Of a DNA stretch of 64,000 bases, positions 8,021 to 16,319 are shown one piece after another. Where the stretch lies: the NCBI RefSeq assembly GCF_023223525.1, contig NZ_JALPRX010000038.1:62001-126000 (forward strand). Reading direction: 5' to 3'. A program made the position numbers and the translations under genes. The first letter of the stretch is position 1, and every line of letters starts with the position of its first letter. The stretch comes from Roseomonas acroporae (GTDB taxonomy: Bacteria > Pseudomonadota > Alphaproteobacteria > Acetobacterales > Acetobacteraceae). The notes beneath the pieces are model-generated. The model made no database searches and was not told where the DNA came from. It saw only the letters and a program-made list of their open reading frames with translations.

Positions 8021-8413
8021 GTGAGCTACGCCCCGGATGCCGATCGCGGCCTGCGACTCGTCTTCGTGCGCGGGCTGGAGGTGCAGGCGCGCCTCGGGAT
8101 CTACGCGCGCGAGAAGGCGATGCCGCAGCGCGTGGTGATCGGCATCGAGCTGGCCGTGCAGGACGCGGAGGCGCCCGACCGGGTCGGCGAGGACGACTTC
8201 GCCCGCGTGGTGGATTACGAGCGCCTGGTGCGCGGCGTGCGCGCCACGGCGGCGGCCGGGCACGTGCTGCTGGTGGAGACGCTGGCCGAGCGCATCGCCG
8301 CCGCCGCCCTGGCCGATCCGCGCGTGGTGCGGGCGCGTGTCAGCGTCGAGAAGCCGGATGCCTTCCCCGACGTCGCGGCGGTCGGGGTGGTGGTGGAGCG
8401 GCGGCGGGCCTGA
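8021..8413 (+). CDS. folB: Dihydroneopterin aldolase FolB
   Basis: The protein has 130 residues, close to the usual length of about 120. The enzyme cleaves 7,8-dihydroneopterin to 6-hydroxymethyl-dihydropterin and glycolaldehyde in folate synthesis. Family features seen are LVFVRGLEVQARLGIYAREK near the N-terminus, PQRVVIGIELAV, VVDYERLVRG, VETLAERIAAAAL and the catalytic Lys in SVEKPDAF near residue 109. The start is GTG at 8021; no better ATG is in frame. It lies downstream of the pteridine-reductase-like SDR on the same strand, probably co-transcribed with it. Confidence 0.9.
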   Translation: MSYAPDADRGLRLVFVRGLEVQARLGIYAREKAMPQRVVIGIELAVQDAEAPDRVGEDDFARVVDYERLVRGVRATAAAGHVLLVETLAERIAAAALADPRVVRARVSVEKPDAFPDVAAVGVVVERRRA

Positions 8414-8786
8414 CCGGCCCCCGGCCTCTCCGCCCTGGTCCGCCGCCGTGCGGAGCGGCGACGGTGCCGTCGTGCAGGATCCGCCTCGCACCCGTCTTCC
8501 CGCCTTCGCCGCGCGGGACTCTCCACGGTTTTTCCACCGGCCCGATCATGGCGCGGCCGAGGACGCAGGCCGCGCGCAAACCATTGAGAACTGTAGAGGG
8601 TTACAAGCAAAGCCAAAGATATCAATGGGTTGGCTCTGTGCCCAATTTGTGGTCATCTTAGTGTAACTGGCGCTTCACCGCCATTTCCCGGCAGTTCCCA
8701 CCCGTTGCTCCACAGGGTTTTCCACAGCGTCGGTGGACAAGCCGGTGTCTTGGAGACGGCGGCCTCGCATCGCATATCCCGACCCC
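8414..8786. promoter_or_regulatory. uvrC upstream region with an AT-rich island and DnaA-box-like motifs
   Basis: This 373-base gap contains a clear composition break. From about 8575 to 8670 the sequence is near balanced GC (for example TTACAAGCAAAGCC and AGATATCAATGGG), in a genome where most gaps exceed 70% GC. Downstream, TTTTCCACA at 8718-8726 differs by one base from the DnaA box TTATCCACA. A weaker TTTTTCCACC lies near 8529-8538. It probably holds the uvrC promoter, but I cannot fix a -35/-10 pair. Confidence 0.45.
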
Positions 8787-11006
8787 ATGCCAGAACCGGA
8801 ATCCCCTGCCGACAGCGACCTGACCGGAGAAGTCGTGGACCGGGAGGCGGCCGGACCGGACCCCGGCGACGCCGCCGGTGACATCCCCCGCGGCATCCCC
8901 CGCGGTATCCCCCGTGGCATCCCCGGTGACGCCCCTGGCGCCGTACCCGGTGGCGCCCCGGCGTCCGGCCCGGCCGATCCCGCCATTCCTCCACCCGCCG
9001 ACGCGCCCGCCCTGCTGGAAGGGGTGCGGGTGATCGAGCATGCCCTGGCCACCATGCCGCTCTCGCCCGGCGTGTACCGGATGCTGGATGCGGAGGGGCA
9101 GGCGCTCTACGTCGGCAAGGCGCGCTCGCTGCGCCGGCGGGTCTACGCCTACACCCAGATCGCCCGCCTGCCCGAGCGGCTGCGGCGCATGGTGCACGAG
9201 ACGCGCCAGCTCGAGATCGTCACCACGGCCAGCGAGGCCGAGGCGCTGCTGCTCGAGGCCAACCTCATCAAGCGGCTGCGGCCGCGCTACAACATCGTCC
9301 TGCGCGACGACAAGTCGTACCCGTGGCTGGTGCTGGGCGAGGAGCATCCCTACCCGCAGATCGGCAAGCATCGCGGCGAGCGGAAGAAGGGCGCCAGCTA
9401 CTGGGGCCCCTTCGCCTCGGCCTGGGCGGTGAACCAGACGCTGACGGCGCTCCAGCGCGTCTTCCTGCTCCGCTCCTGCCGCGACAGCGTGTTCAGCAGC
9501 CGCGACCGGCCCTGCCTGCTCTATCAGATCCGCCGCTGCTCGGCCCCCTGCGTCGGCCGCATCAGCCAGGAGGGCTATGCCGAGCTGGTGCGCGAGGCCA
9601 AGGAATTCCTCTCCGGCGGCACGCCCTCGATCCAGAAGCGCCTGGCGCGCGAGATGGAGGAGGCGGCCGAGGCGCTGGAATTCGAGCGCGCCGCCGCGAT
9701 CCGCGACCGCATCCGCGGCCTGACCCACGTCCAGGGCCGCGACCGCATCAACATGGAGGGTGTGGGCAATGCCGACGTGGTGGCGCTGCACCAGCTCGCC
9801 GGCCAGTCCTGCGTGCAGGTCTTCTTCTTCCGCGGCGGCCGCAACAACGGCAACCGGGCCTTCTTCCCGAGCCATGCCAAGGCCGACATGCCGCCCGAGG
9901 AGGTGCTCTCCGCCTTCCTCGCCCAGCTCTACGACGACCTGCCGCCGCCGCCGCTGGTGCTGGTGAACCACGAGCTGCCCGAGGCCGCGCTGATCGCCGA
10001 GGCGCTGACGCTCAAGGCCGGCCGCAAGGTGGAGGTGCACCGCCCGCAGCGCGGCGACAAGCGCGCCGCGCTGGAGCACGCCGAGACCAATGCCCGCGAG
10101 GCGCTGGAGCGCAAGCTGGCGGAGGGCACGGCGCAGACCCGGCTGCTGGAGGGCGTCGCGCAGCTCTTCGACCTGCCCGGCACGCCCGAGCGGATCGAGG
10201 TCTACGACAACAGCCACATCCAGGGCGCCAACCCCTACGGCGTGATGGTGGTGGGCGGCCCCGCCGGCTTCATGAAGCAGGCCTACCGCAAATTCTCGAT
10301 CAGGGGCGAGGGTCGGAAGCCTGGCGACCCCGCGCCGCAGGCGGACGGCATCTCCACGCCACGCGGTGGCCCCGCCTCCGCGCCGCGAGGCGGTCCCACC
10401 TCCGCGCCGCGAGGCGGCCCCATCTCCGCGCCGCGAGGCGGCCCCATCTCCGCGCCGCGAGGCGGCGACGACTTCGCCATGATGCGCGAGGTGTTCGAGC
10501 GGCGCTTCGGCCGCGCGCTGAAGGAGGACCCGGAGCGCGAGAGCGGCACCTGGCCCGACCTCGTGCTGATCGACGGCGGCGCCGGCCAGCTCTCCGCCGC
10601 GCGCGAGGTGCTGGCCGAGCTGGGCGTGGACGACATCCCGCTCGTCGCCGTCGCCAAGGGGCCGGACCGCGACGCCGGCCGCGAATGGTTCCACCGCACC
10701 GGCCTGCCGCCGATCCAGCTCCCGCCGCGCGACCCGGTGCTCTACTACCTGCAACGGCTGCGCGACGAGGCGCACCGCTTCGCCATCACCACCCACCGCG
10801 CGGGCCGGTCGAAGGCGTTGACGAAGAGCGAGCTGGACGACATCCCGGGCGTCGGCAGCGCCATCAAGCGCCGCCTGCTGAACCATTTCGGCTCGGCGCG
10901 CGGCGTGCGCAACGCGGGGCTGGAGGATCTCGGCAACTGCCCGGGTATCGGCCCCGGCATGGCGAGGCGCATCCACGAGCACTTCCACCCCGGCAACGCG
11001 GGCTGA
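8787..11006 (+). CDS. uvrC: Excinuclease ABC subunit C
   Basis: The protein has 739 residues against about 610-650 usually. UvrC makes both incisions around UvrAB-marked DNA lesions. Domains in order are an N-terminal extension (1-90) with iterated IPRG units, the GIY-YIG nuclease ([20 protein letters not shown] from residue 92), a UVR motif ([20 protein letters not shown] near 285), the RNase H-like nuclease with the Asp in [10 protein letters not shown] (near 592), and two helix-hairpin-helix motifs ([26 protein letters not shown]). Between YRKFSI and [10 protein letters not shown], where the family has about ten residues, sits an insertion of some 55 residues ending in five copies of SAPRGGPx (DNA 10353-10472). 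ATG 8787 is preferred; an in-frame GTG at 8733 would add 18 residues. Confidence 0.95.
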   Translation: MPEPESPADSDLTGEVVDREAAGPDPGDAAGDIPRGIPRGIPRGIPGDAPGAVPGGAPASGPADPAIPPPADAPALLEGVRVIEHALATMPLSPGVYRMLDAEGQALYVGKARSLRRRVYAYTQIARLPERLRRMVHETRQLEIVTTASEAEALLLEANLIKRLRPRYNIVLRDDKSYPWLVLGEEHPYPQIGKHRGERKKGASYWGPFASAWAVNQTLTALQRVFLLRSCRDSVFSSRDRPCLLYQIRRCSAPCVGRISQEGYAELVREAKEFLSGGTPSIQKRLAREMEEAAEALEFERAAAIRDRIRGLTHVQGRDRINMEGVGNADVVALHQLAGQSCVQVFFFRGGRNNGNRAFFPSHAKADMPPEEVLSAFLAQLYDDLPPPPLVLVNHELPEAALIAEALTLKAGRKVEVHRPQRGDKRAALEHAETNAREALERKLAEGTAQTRLLEGVAQLFDLPGTPERIEVYDNSHIQGANPYGVMVVGGPAGFMKQAYRKFSIRGEGRKPGDPAPQADGISTPRGGPASAPRGGPTSAPRGGPISAPRGGPISAPRGGDDFAMMREVFERRFGRALKEDPERESGTWPDLVLIDGGAGQLSAAREVLAELGVDDIPLVAVAKGPDRDAGREWFHRTGLPPIQLPPRDPVLYYLQRLRDEAHRFAITTHRAGRSKALTKSELDDIPGVGSAIKRRLLNHFGSARGVRNAGLEDLGNCPGIGPGMARRIHEHFHPGNAG
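10353..10472 (+). repeat. 24-bp minisatellite inside uvrC
   Basis: Five consecutive 24-base units encode S-(A/T)-P-R-G-G-P-x. The middle three are nearly identical (TCCGCGCCGCGAGGCGGCCC core). The first is diverged (CCACGCCACGCGGTGG), as expected of the oldest unit. The period preserves the reading frame. Confidence 0.9.
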
Positions 11007-11261
11007 ACCGGGCCTCTCCGACCCGTGTCGGCGTTTTGCGAGGCGCCTTCGGCACCAACCGGGGCACGCGACGTTGCTGCGGGCGATGAATGGCACGTCC
11101 GTCGGTCGGCACCGGGCCGGTCGGCACCGTGGCGGTTACGCAAGCGAGGAGGCAATGCAGGGCGTCACCGCACCCCGTCGCAGGATGCGACCCGACCTGG
11201 CCCGAGAGGCGGCAGGAATGGCGGCCCGGGAGACGGCCGGAAGGCCCGGACGGGCCGCCGG
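11007..11261. other. Intergenic region between uvrC and sensor kinase
   Basis: These 255 bases have no supportable gene. An open frame continues upstream of the kinase start, but its translation is basic and low in complexity, without domain character. Confidence 0.4.
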
Positions 11262-13769
11262 ATGAGCGTCGCAGGACCACCCCTCGCCCCGTCCCCCGCC
11301 GGCGTGCCGCCGGTCTTCCCGGCCGGCGGCGGCCGGATGGGCGCGCTGATCCGCGGCTTCGACTGGTCCGCCACCGGACTCGGCGTCTGCGAGGACTGGC
11401 CGCCCTGCCTGCGCACGGCGCTGCACATGGTGCTGCACGCCACGGCGCCGATGGCCCTGTTCTGGGGGCCGGACGGCGTCCTGCTCTACAACGACGGCTA
11501 CGCCGAGGTGGCCGGCATCCGGCATCCGGGCATGCTCGGCCTGCCCGTCTGCGAAGGCTGGCCGGAAACCGCCGCGATCAGCCGCCGCGTCATCGAGGCC
11601 GGGATGGACGGCCGCCCCCTGCGGCTGCGCAACGAGCGGCTGGTGGTGCGCCGCGACGACGGCTCGCGCGAGGTCTGGCTGAACCTCGCCTACAGCCCCG
11701 TGCTGGACGAGTCGCACCGCCCGGCCGGGGTGCTCGCCGTGGTGGAGGAGACGACGCGCCAGGTGCTGGCCGAGCGCCAGCGCCTGCTGACCGAGGCGGC
11801 GCTGCGCGACGCCACCGCCCGGCTGCAGGCCGCCTTCGACGCGGAGACGGTGATCGGCACCTGGATCTGGGAGATCCCGGAGAACCGCGTCACCGCCGAT
11901 GCCCGCTTCGCCCGCAGCTTCTCGCTCGATCCGGAGACGGTGACGCGGGGCATGCCGATCGAGGCCTTCACCGCCGCGATCCACCCCGACGACCGCGCCG
12001 GGGTGCAGGCCCGGATCGCCCGGGTGCTGCGCGAGGGCGGCCCGTACCGCGCCGAGTACCGGCTGCGCCGGTCCGGCGACGACTGGCTCTGGGTCGAGGC
12101 CAGCGGCCATTGCGAGCTGGATGCGCAGGGCAGGCCCGACCGCTTCCCGGGCGTGCTGATCGACGTCAGCGCGCGCCGCGGCGCCGAGGCGGCGCTGCGG
12201 GAGAGCGAGCGGCGCTTCCGGCTGATGGCCGACAGCGCCCCGGCCCTGATCTGGGCCACCGACCCGCGCGGCCGCCTCATCTTCGCCAACCGCCGCCACG
12301 AGACCGTGTTCGGCCTGCCGACCGAGGCGATGCTGAACGAGGGCTGGCGCCGCGTGATGCACGAGGAGGACACGGCGCCCTTCCTGGAAGGGCTGGCGGC
12401 CGCGGCCGCGTCGCGCGCCCCGTTCCGGTCGGAGCTGCGGGTGCGCGACCGGCACGGCGCGCTGCGCTGGATGTGCTGCGAGGCGGCGCCGCGCCTCGAC
12501 GGCGCGGGCAATTTCGCCGGCTACACCGGCGTCGGCATCGACGTCACCGAGGCGCGCCTGGCCGCCGAGGCGCTGGAGGACAAGGTGCGCGAACGCACCG
12601 GCGCGCTGCAGGCCGCCGAGGAGACGCTGCGCCAGGCGCAGAAGATGGAGGCGGTGGGCCAGCTCACCGGCGGCATCGCGCACGACTTCAACAACCTGCT
12701 GACCGGCATCGGCGGCAGCCTGGAGCGCATGCGGGCCCGCCTCGCGCAAGGGCGGACCGAAGACCTGCCGCGCTACATCGCGGCGGCGCAGGCGGCGACG
12801 GAGCGCGCCGCCTCGCTGACCCATCGCCTGCTCGCCTTCGCCCGCCGCCAGACCCTGGACCCCCGCCCCACCGACGTGAACCGGCTGGTCGCCGGCATGG
12901 AGGAGCTGATCCGGCGCAGCGTGGGGCCCGCCGTCACGGTCGAGGTGGCGGCGGCCGGGGATCTCTGGCCCGCGCTGTGCGACGCGAACCAGCTCGAGAA
13001 CGCGCTGCTCAACCTCGCCGTCAACGCCCGCGACGCGATGCCGGAGGGCGGCCGGCTGACGATCGGGACGGCGAACCTGTGCCTCGACAGCCCGGCCGAG
13101 GCGGCGCGGCGCGACATGGCGCCGGGCTGCTACGTCGTCCTCTGCGTCTCCGACAGCGGCACGGGCATGACGCCCGAGGTGGCCGCGCGCGCCTTCGACC
13201 CCTTCTTCACCACCAAGCCGCTGGGCCTCGGCACCGGCCTCGGCCTGTCCATGATCTACGGCTTCGCGCGCCAGAGCGGCGGGCAGGTGCGGCTCTGCTC
13301 CGAGCCGGGCCGGGGCACCACGGTGCGCCTCTACCTGCCGCGCCACACGGGCGAGGCGGTGGCGGCGGAGGCGCCCCCGGAGGACGCGCCGGCGGCGGGT
13401 GGCGGCGAGACCGTGCTGGTGGTGGACGACGAGGCCATGGTGCGGACGCTGCTGGTCGAGGCGCTGCGCGAGCACGGCTACGTCGTGCTGGAGGCGGGGG
13501 ACGCCGCGTCGGGGCTGCGCCTCCTGCGGTCCGGAACGCCGGTCGACCTGCTGGTGACCGATGTCGGCCTGCCCGGCGGCATGAACGGCCGCCAGTTCGC
13601 GGATGCCGCCCGCGTGTCGCGCGCCGGGCTGCGCGTCCTGTTCGTCACCGGCTACGCGGAGAAGGCGGCGATCGGCAACGACCCGCTGGGGCCGGGGATG
13701 CAGGTCATGACCAAGCCCTTCGCGCTGGCCACGCTGATCGGCCGCATCCGGCAGATGCTGCGGGCGTGA
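11262..13769 (+). CDS. PAS-domain hybrid sensor histidine kinase with receiver domain
   Basis: The protein has 835 residues and no membrane segment, so it is a cytoplasmic sensor. In order: a PAS-like region (about 25-165), a PAS_3-type domain (about 180-305, [17 protein letters not shown], then [17 protein letters not shown]), a third PAS (about 310-435), a short coiled coil, the H-box [15 protein letters not shown] (His near 471), the ATPase with N-box [14 protein letters not shown] and G-box [18 protein letters not shown], and a C-terminal receiver with the phosphoacceptor Asp in [11 protein letters not shown] (near 766) and Lys in MTKPF. The [10 protein letters not shown] subtype is common in light or redox sensing hybrid kinases, but the ligand cannot be read here. 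No partner response regulator is adjacent. ATG 11262 begins the domain-bearing part. Confidence 0.9.
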   Translation: MSVAGPPLAPSPAGVPPVFPAGGGRMGALIRGFDWSATGLGVCEDWPPCLRTALHMVLHATAPMALFWGPDGVLLYNDGYAEVAGIRHPGMLGLPVCEGWPETAAISRRVIEAGMDGRPLRLRNERLVVRRDDGSREVWLNLAYSPVLDESHRPAGVLAVVEETTRQVLAERQRLLTEAALRDATARLQAAFDAETVIGTWIWEIPENRVTADARFARSFSLDPETVTRGMPIEAFTAAIHPDDRAGVQARIARVLREGGPYRAEYRLRRSGDDWLWVEASGHCELDAQGRPDRFPGVLIDVSARRGAEAALRESERRFRLMADSAPALIWATDPRGRLIFANRRHETVFGLPTEAMLNEGWRRVMHEEDTAPFLEGLAAAAASRAPFRSELRVRDRHGALRWMCCEAAPRLDGAGNFAGYTGVGIDVTEARLAAEALEDKVRERTGALQAAEETLRQAQKMEAVGQLTGGIAHDFNNLLTGIGGSLERMRARLAQGRTEDLPRYIAAAQAATERAASLTHRLLAFARRQTLDPRPTDVNRLVAGMEELIRRSVGPAVTVEVAAAGDLWPALCDANQLENALLNLAVNARDAMPEGGRLTIGTANLCLDSPAEAARRDMAPGCYVVLCVSDSGTGMTPEVAARAFDPFFTTKPLGLGTGLGLSMIYGFARQSGGQVRLCSEPGRGTTVRLYLPRHTGEAVAAEAPPEDAPAAGGGETVLVVDDEAMVRTLLVEALREHGYVVLEAGDAASGLRLLRSGTPVDLLVTDVGLPGGMNGRQFADAARVSRAGLRVLFVTGYAEKAAIGNDPLGPGMQVMTKPFALATLIGRIRQMLRA

Positions 13770-13788
13770 CCGGCACGGCCGCGCGCCC

Positions 13789-13810
13789 CGCTCCGGGCCC
13801 GGCCGGAGCG
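13789..13810. terminator. GC hairpin between kinase and nicotinamidase genes
   Basis: Perfect 8-bp arms CGCTCCGG/CCGGAGCG flank a six-base loop. It is placed between two convergent genes, so it can serve both. Confidence 0.6.
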
Positions 13811-13841
13811 CCCGGCGCCGCCCCGGGCGAGGCGGCGCGGA

Positions 13842-14504
13842 TCAGCCGGGCACGAGCGCGTCGCTGCGCACGCGCTGCACGCCGAGCGCCGCGAGCCTCG
13901 CCCAGGCAGCCGTCAGCGTGTCGCCGCCATCCGGCAGCGGCAGCGCGATGGCGCGGCAGGCATCCTCCACCACCGTCACCGCGTAGCCGAGCCGCGCCGC
14001 GTCCTCGGCCGAGTAGGCGACGCAGAAATCCGTGGCGAGGCCGGCCAGGAACAGGCGGCGGGCGCCGCGCTCGCGCAGGTAGCCGTCGAGGCCGGTCGGC
14101 GTGCGCCGGTCGTTCTCGAAGAAGGCCGAGTAGCTGTCGATCGGCCGGCGGAAGCCCTTGCGTATCACCGCCTCGATGCGGGCCTGGTCGAGCCCGGCAT
14201 GCAGGGCGGCGCCGGCGCCGCCCTGCACGCAATGGTCGGGCCAGAGGGTCTGCGCGCCGTAGGGCAGCGCCACCGACTCGTAGGGCGCTCTGCCGGGATG
14301 CTGGCTGGCAAAGGAAAGATGGTCGGCCGGGTGCCAGTCCTGCGTCGCGAAGGCGTGCCGGAACGGGCCCGACAGCAGCCGGCCGATCACCGGCAGGACG
14401 GCATCGCCGTCGGCGACGGGCAACGCGCCGCCCGGCATGAAGTCCGGCTGCACGTCGATCACGCCGAGAAGATCGCTGTCCGGATCTAACGGGATTCGAT
14501 TCAT
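13842..14504 (-). CDS. pncA: Nicotinamidase (isochorismatase fold)
   Basis: The protein has 220 residues. It hydrolyses nicotinamide to nicotinate for NAD salvage. The whole PncA pattern is present: GVIDVQPDFMPGGALPV with the catalytic Asp, metal ligands in TQDWHPADHLSFA, WPDHCVQGGAGAALH, the catalytic Lys in VIRKGFRR, DSYSAFFEND, TGLDGYLRERG, and the catalytic Cys in GLATDFCVAYSAEDA. The ATG at 14504 is chosen because GAGGAC lies upstream at proper spacing and the protein then starts just before the first strand. In-frame starts at 14534 and 14576 would add basic tails. It is transcribed divergently from the HU gene. Confidence 0.92.
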   Translation of the reverse strand: MNRIPLDPDSDLLGVIDVQPDFMPGGALPVADGDAVLPVIGRLLSGPFRHAFATQDWHPADHLSFASQHPGRAPYESVALPYGAQTLWPDHCVQGGAGAALHAGLDQARIEAVIRKGFRRPIDSYSAFFENDRRTPTGLDGYLRERGARRLFLAGLATDFCVAYSAEDAARLGYAVTVVEDACRAIALPLPDGGDTLTAAWARLAALGVQRVRSDALVPG

Positions 14505-14580
14505 GGCGCCGTCCTCGTTGCCGCGCCGAGACATCCGCGGCGCTCCTGCTGGCGGCGACGTGATCGCCCAAGACATCTAG

Positions 14581-14600
14581 CAGGCCGGGCGGTCGGCCTG
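14581..14600. terminator. Small perfect palindrome in the pncA/HU intergenic region
   Basis: CAGGCCG-GGCGGT-CGGCCTG has 7-bp perfect arms. It lies between divergent genes, so it is more likely an operator or mRNA leader hairpin than a terminator. Its function is not assignable. Confidence 0.35.
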
Positions 14601-14675
14601 TAAAGCGTTGTCGTCGCCTTGAAGGCCGCGCACGCTCGCGCGGCGTGAAGGCTGAATCAGGGGATTTCGGGGTTC

Positions 14676-14945
14676 ATGTCGAAGGCCTTCATCTCGCAGA
14701 TCATTCAGGAATCCACCGACTGCACCGGCGTCACCGCCAACCAGGCCGCCGGCGACCTGATCGCGGCGATCGTCAAGGAACTCAAGACCACCGGCGGCTT
14801 CACCCTGCCGAGCTTCGGCACCTTCACCGTGCGCAAGACCAAGGCGCGCAAGGCGCTCAACCCGCGCACCGGCGAGCCGGTGAAGGTCAAGGCGGGCAAG
14901 ACCGTCCGCTTCAAGGCCTCGCCGAACCTGAAGAAGGCGGTCTGA
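14676..14945 (+). CDS. HU family nucleoid protein
   Basis: The protein has 89 residues, the normal HU length. It binds and bends DNA without strong sequence specificity. HU features are the two N-terminal helices (SKAFISQIIQEST, NQAAGDLIAAIVKEL), the GGFTLPSFGTFTVRKTKAR saddle strands, the arm motif NPRTGEPVKVKAGKTVRFKA with the intercalating Pro, and the basic C-terminus NLKKAV. The codons are strongly biased to C/G endings, as in highly expressed genes. It is monocistronic, with about 170 bases of upstream region shared with pncA. Confidence 0.94.
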   Translation: MSKAFISQIIQESTDCTGVTANQAAGDLIAAIVKELKTTGGFTLPSFGTFTVRKTKARKALNPRTGEPVKVKAGKTVRFKASPNLKKAV

Positions 14946-15015
14946 GAGCAGGCGGTCTGAAGGAAAGCGGTCTGCGCCCCGGGCCGGAACGGGCCGCCGC
15001 GCCGGCACGGGCGCC

Positions 15016-15597
15016 CTAGAACAGCCCCGGCCAGCGCCTGGTCCGCTGCCGTTCCTGCTCGGCGTTCAACGTCGCCGGCCCGTCCGCGACGCCGCGATAG
15101 GCGGGCGTCGCGTAGGGCGGCACCCGCCAGCAGTCCACCGAGCCCAGGCTGCGCGTGCAGAAGGGCGGCGGCGCCGGCGGCGGCTCCGGCGGGCGGCAAT
15201 AGCTTTCGCCGCGGTCCAGCCGCACCACCGAGCAGTCCCGTCCGCTGATGCCGGACACCACGAGGTCCCCGACGGCGTGGCCGGTGATGGCGACCGAGGC
15301 GACCTCCACCGCGCCGTAGCCGATCAGGGCCGCGCCGTCGCACCCTGCCAGCGCCAGCAGCAGCAGGCTGGCCAGGCCCAGCCGGCGACAGCCGGCCAGA
15401 AGGTCCAGCCGGCGGCAGCCGACCGGAAGGTCCAGCCGGCGGCAGCCGACCGGAAGGTCCAGCCGGCGGCAGCCGGCCAGGAGGATCGGACGGCGGCCGC
15501 CCCGCCGCCCGCGCGCCGGGTCGCCGGGCCGGGCCGGGTCGTTCCGGCGGGGCGGGGGGCTGGAAGCATTCTCGGCGTGGCGCATCCGCCACAGCAT
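15016..15597 (-). CDS. Hypothetical lipoprotein with tandem-repeat N-terminus
   Basis: The protein has 193 residues. A lipobox-like stretch ASLLLLALAGC near residues 76-86 predicts lipidation and export, and the downstream domain contains ISGRDCSVVRLDRGESYC with paired cysteines, a pattern I associate with small alphaproteobacterial lipoproteins of unknown role. Before the signal lie about four units of GCRRLDLPV (27-bp DNA repeat, 15374-15481) and a basic, Pro-rich head, so the true signal peptide is buried unless translation starts late. No ATG, GTG or TTG lies between the repeats and the lipobox in frame. The C-terminus is RTRRWPGLF. The function is unknown. Confidence 0.65.
   Translation of the reverse strand: MLWRMRHAENASSPPPRRNDPARPGDPARGRRGGRRPILLAGCRRLDLPVGCRRLDLPVGCRRLDLLAGCRRLGLASLLLLALAGCDGAALIGYGAVEVASVAITGHAVGDLVVSGISGRDCSVVRLDRGESYCRPPEPPPAPPPFCTRSLGSVDCWRVPPYATPAYRGVADGPATLNAEQERQRTRRWPGLF
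15374..15481. repeat. 27-bp minisatellite in the lipoprotein gene
   Basis: Four 27-base units (15374, 15401, 15428, 15455) on the AGGTCCAGCCGGCGGCAGCC core are seen; units two and three are identical. Each encodes GCRRLDLPV-like peptide on the minus strand, inserting repeated Gly-Cys pairs ahead of the real lipobox. Confidence 0.9.
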
Positions 15598-15665
15598 GGC
15601 CGCGCGGACTTAACGCCCCGACAAGGCGAGGCTATGGTCCGCCGCTTTTTTCGGGGGACGGGCCG

Positions 15666-16319
15666 TTGGCCGACATCTTCGACGAGGTCGAGGAGGATCT
15701 GCGCGCCGAGCGCGCGAAGCGCATTCTGCGCCGCTACGGCTGGGCGGTGCTGGCGCTGCTCCTGCTGGTCCTGGCCGGCCTGGCCGGCTGGCAGGTCTGG
15801 CAGGGCCGGCGGACGCAGGGTGCCGAGGCGGGCGCGGAGGCCTTCCTGGCCGCCACGCGCGAGACCGAGGCGCAGGGTGCCGATCTGCGCGCCGCGGCCG
15901 ACCGCTTCGCCACCCTGGCCGGCACCGCGACGGAAGGCTACCGCATCCTCGCCGGCCTGCGCGCCGCGGCGCTGAAGGACGAGACCGGCCAGCACGAGGC
16001 GGCGCTGGCGCTCTACGAACGCCTCGCCGGCGATGCCGACGCCGATCCGCTCTACCGCGAGCTGGCGAGCCTGATGTGGGTGGTGCACAGCCTGGACACG
16101 GGCGATCCGGCGGCGCTGGAAGCGCGCCTCGCGCCGCTGACCCGTGCCGACGGGCCCTGGCGCGCCTCGGCGCAGGAGGCCGCGGCGCTGGTCGCGATCC
16201 GCCGCGGCGACACGGCGTCGGCGCGGCGCACGCTGCAGGCGCTGTCGGGGGATGTCACGGCGCCGGCGGGTGTGCGAGACCGCGCCGGCAAGCTGCTGTC
16301 CGGACTCGAGGGGGGCTGA
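15666..16319 (+). CDS. YfgM/TPR_21-like membrane-anchored tetratricopeptide protein
   Basis: The protein has 217 residues. The typical alphaproteobacterial start ADIFDEVEEDLRAERAKRIL is followed by one membrane helix (WAVLALLLLVLAGLAGWQVW, about 26-45) and periplasmic TPR-like helices (GYRILAGLRAAAL, HEAALALYERLAG). YfgM-type proteins associate with SecYEG and periplasmic chaperones in envelope protein traffic. The start is TTG at 15666, chosen because it reproduces the family N-terminus and no ATG is available. The stop overlaps the BamB-like ATG (TGATG), so the two are translationally coupled. Confidence 0.85.
   Translation: MADIFDEVEEDLRAERAKRILRRYGWAVLALLLLVLAGLAGWQVWQGRRTQGAEAGAEAFLAATRETEAQGADLRAAADRFATLAGTATEGYRILAGLRAAALKDETGQHEAALALYERLAGDADADPLYRELASLMWVVHSLDTGDPAALEARLAPLTRADGPWRASAQEAAALVAIRRGDTASARRTLQALSGDVTAPAGVRDRAGKLLSGLEGG

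Noticed and set aside
8690-8712. A possible LexA box (GTTC-N6-GTTG) upstream of uvrC
   Set aside because: The alphaproteobacterial site needs GTTC-N7-GTTC. Spacing and the second arm do not match.
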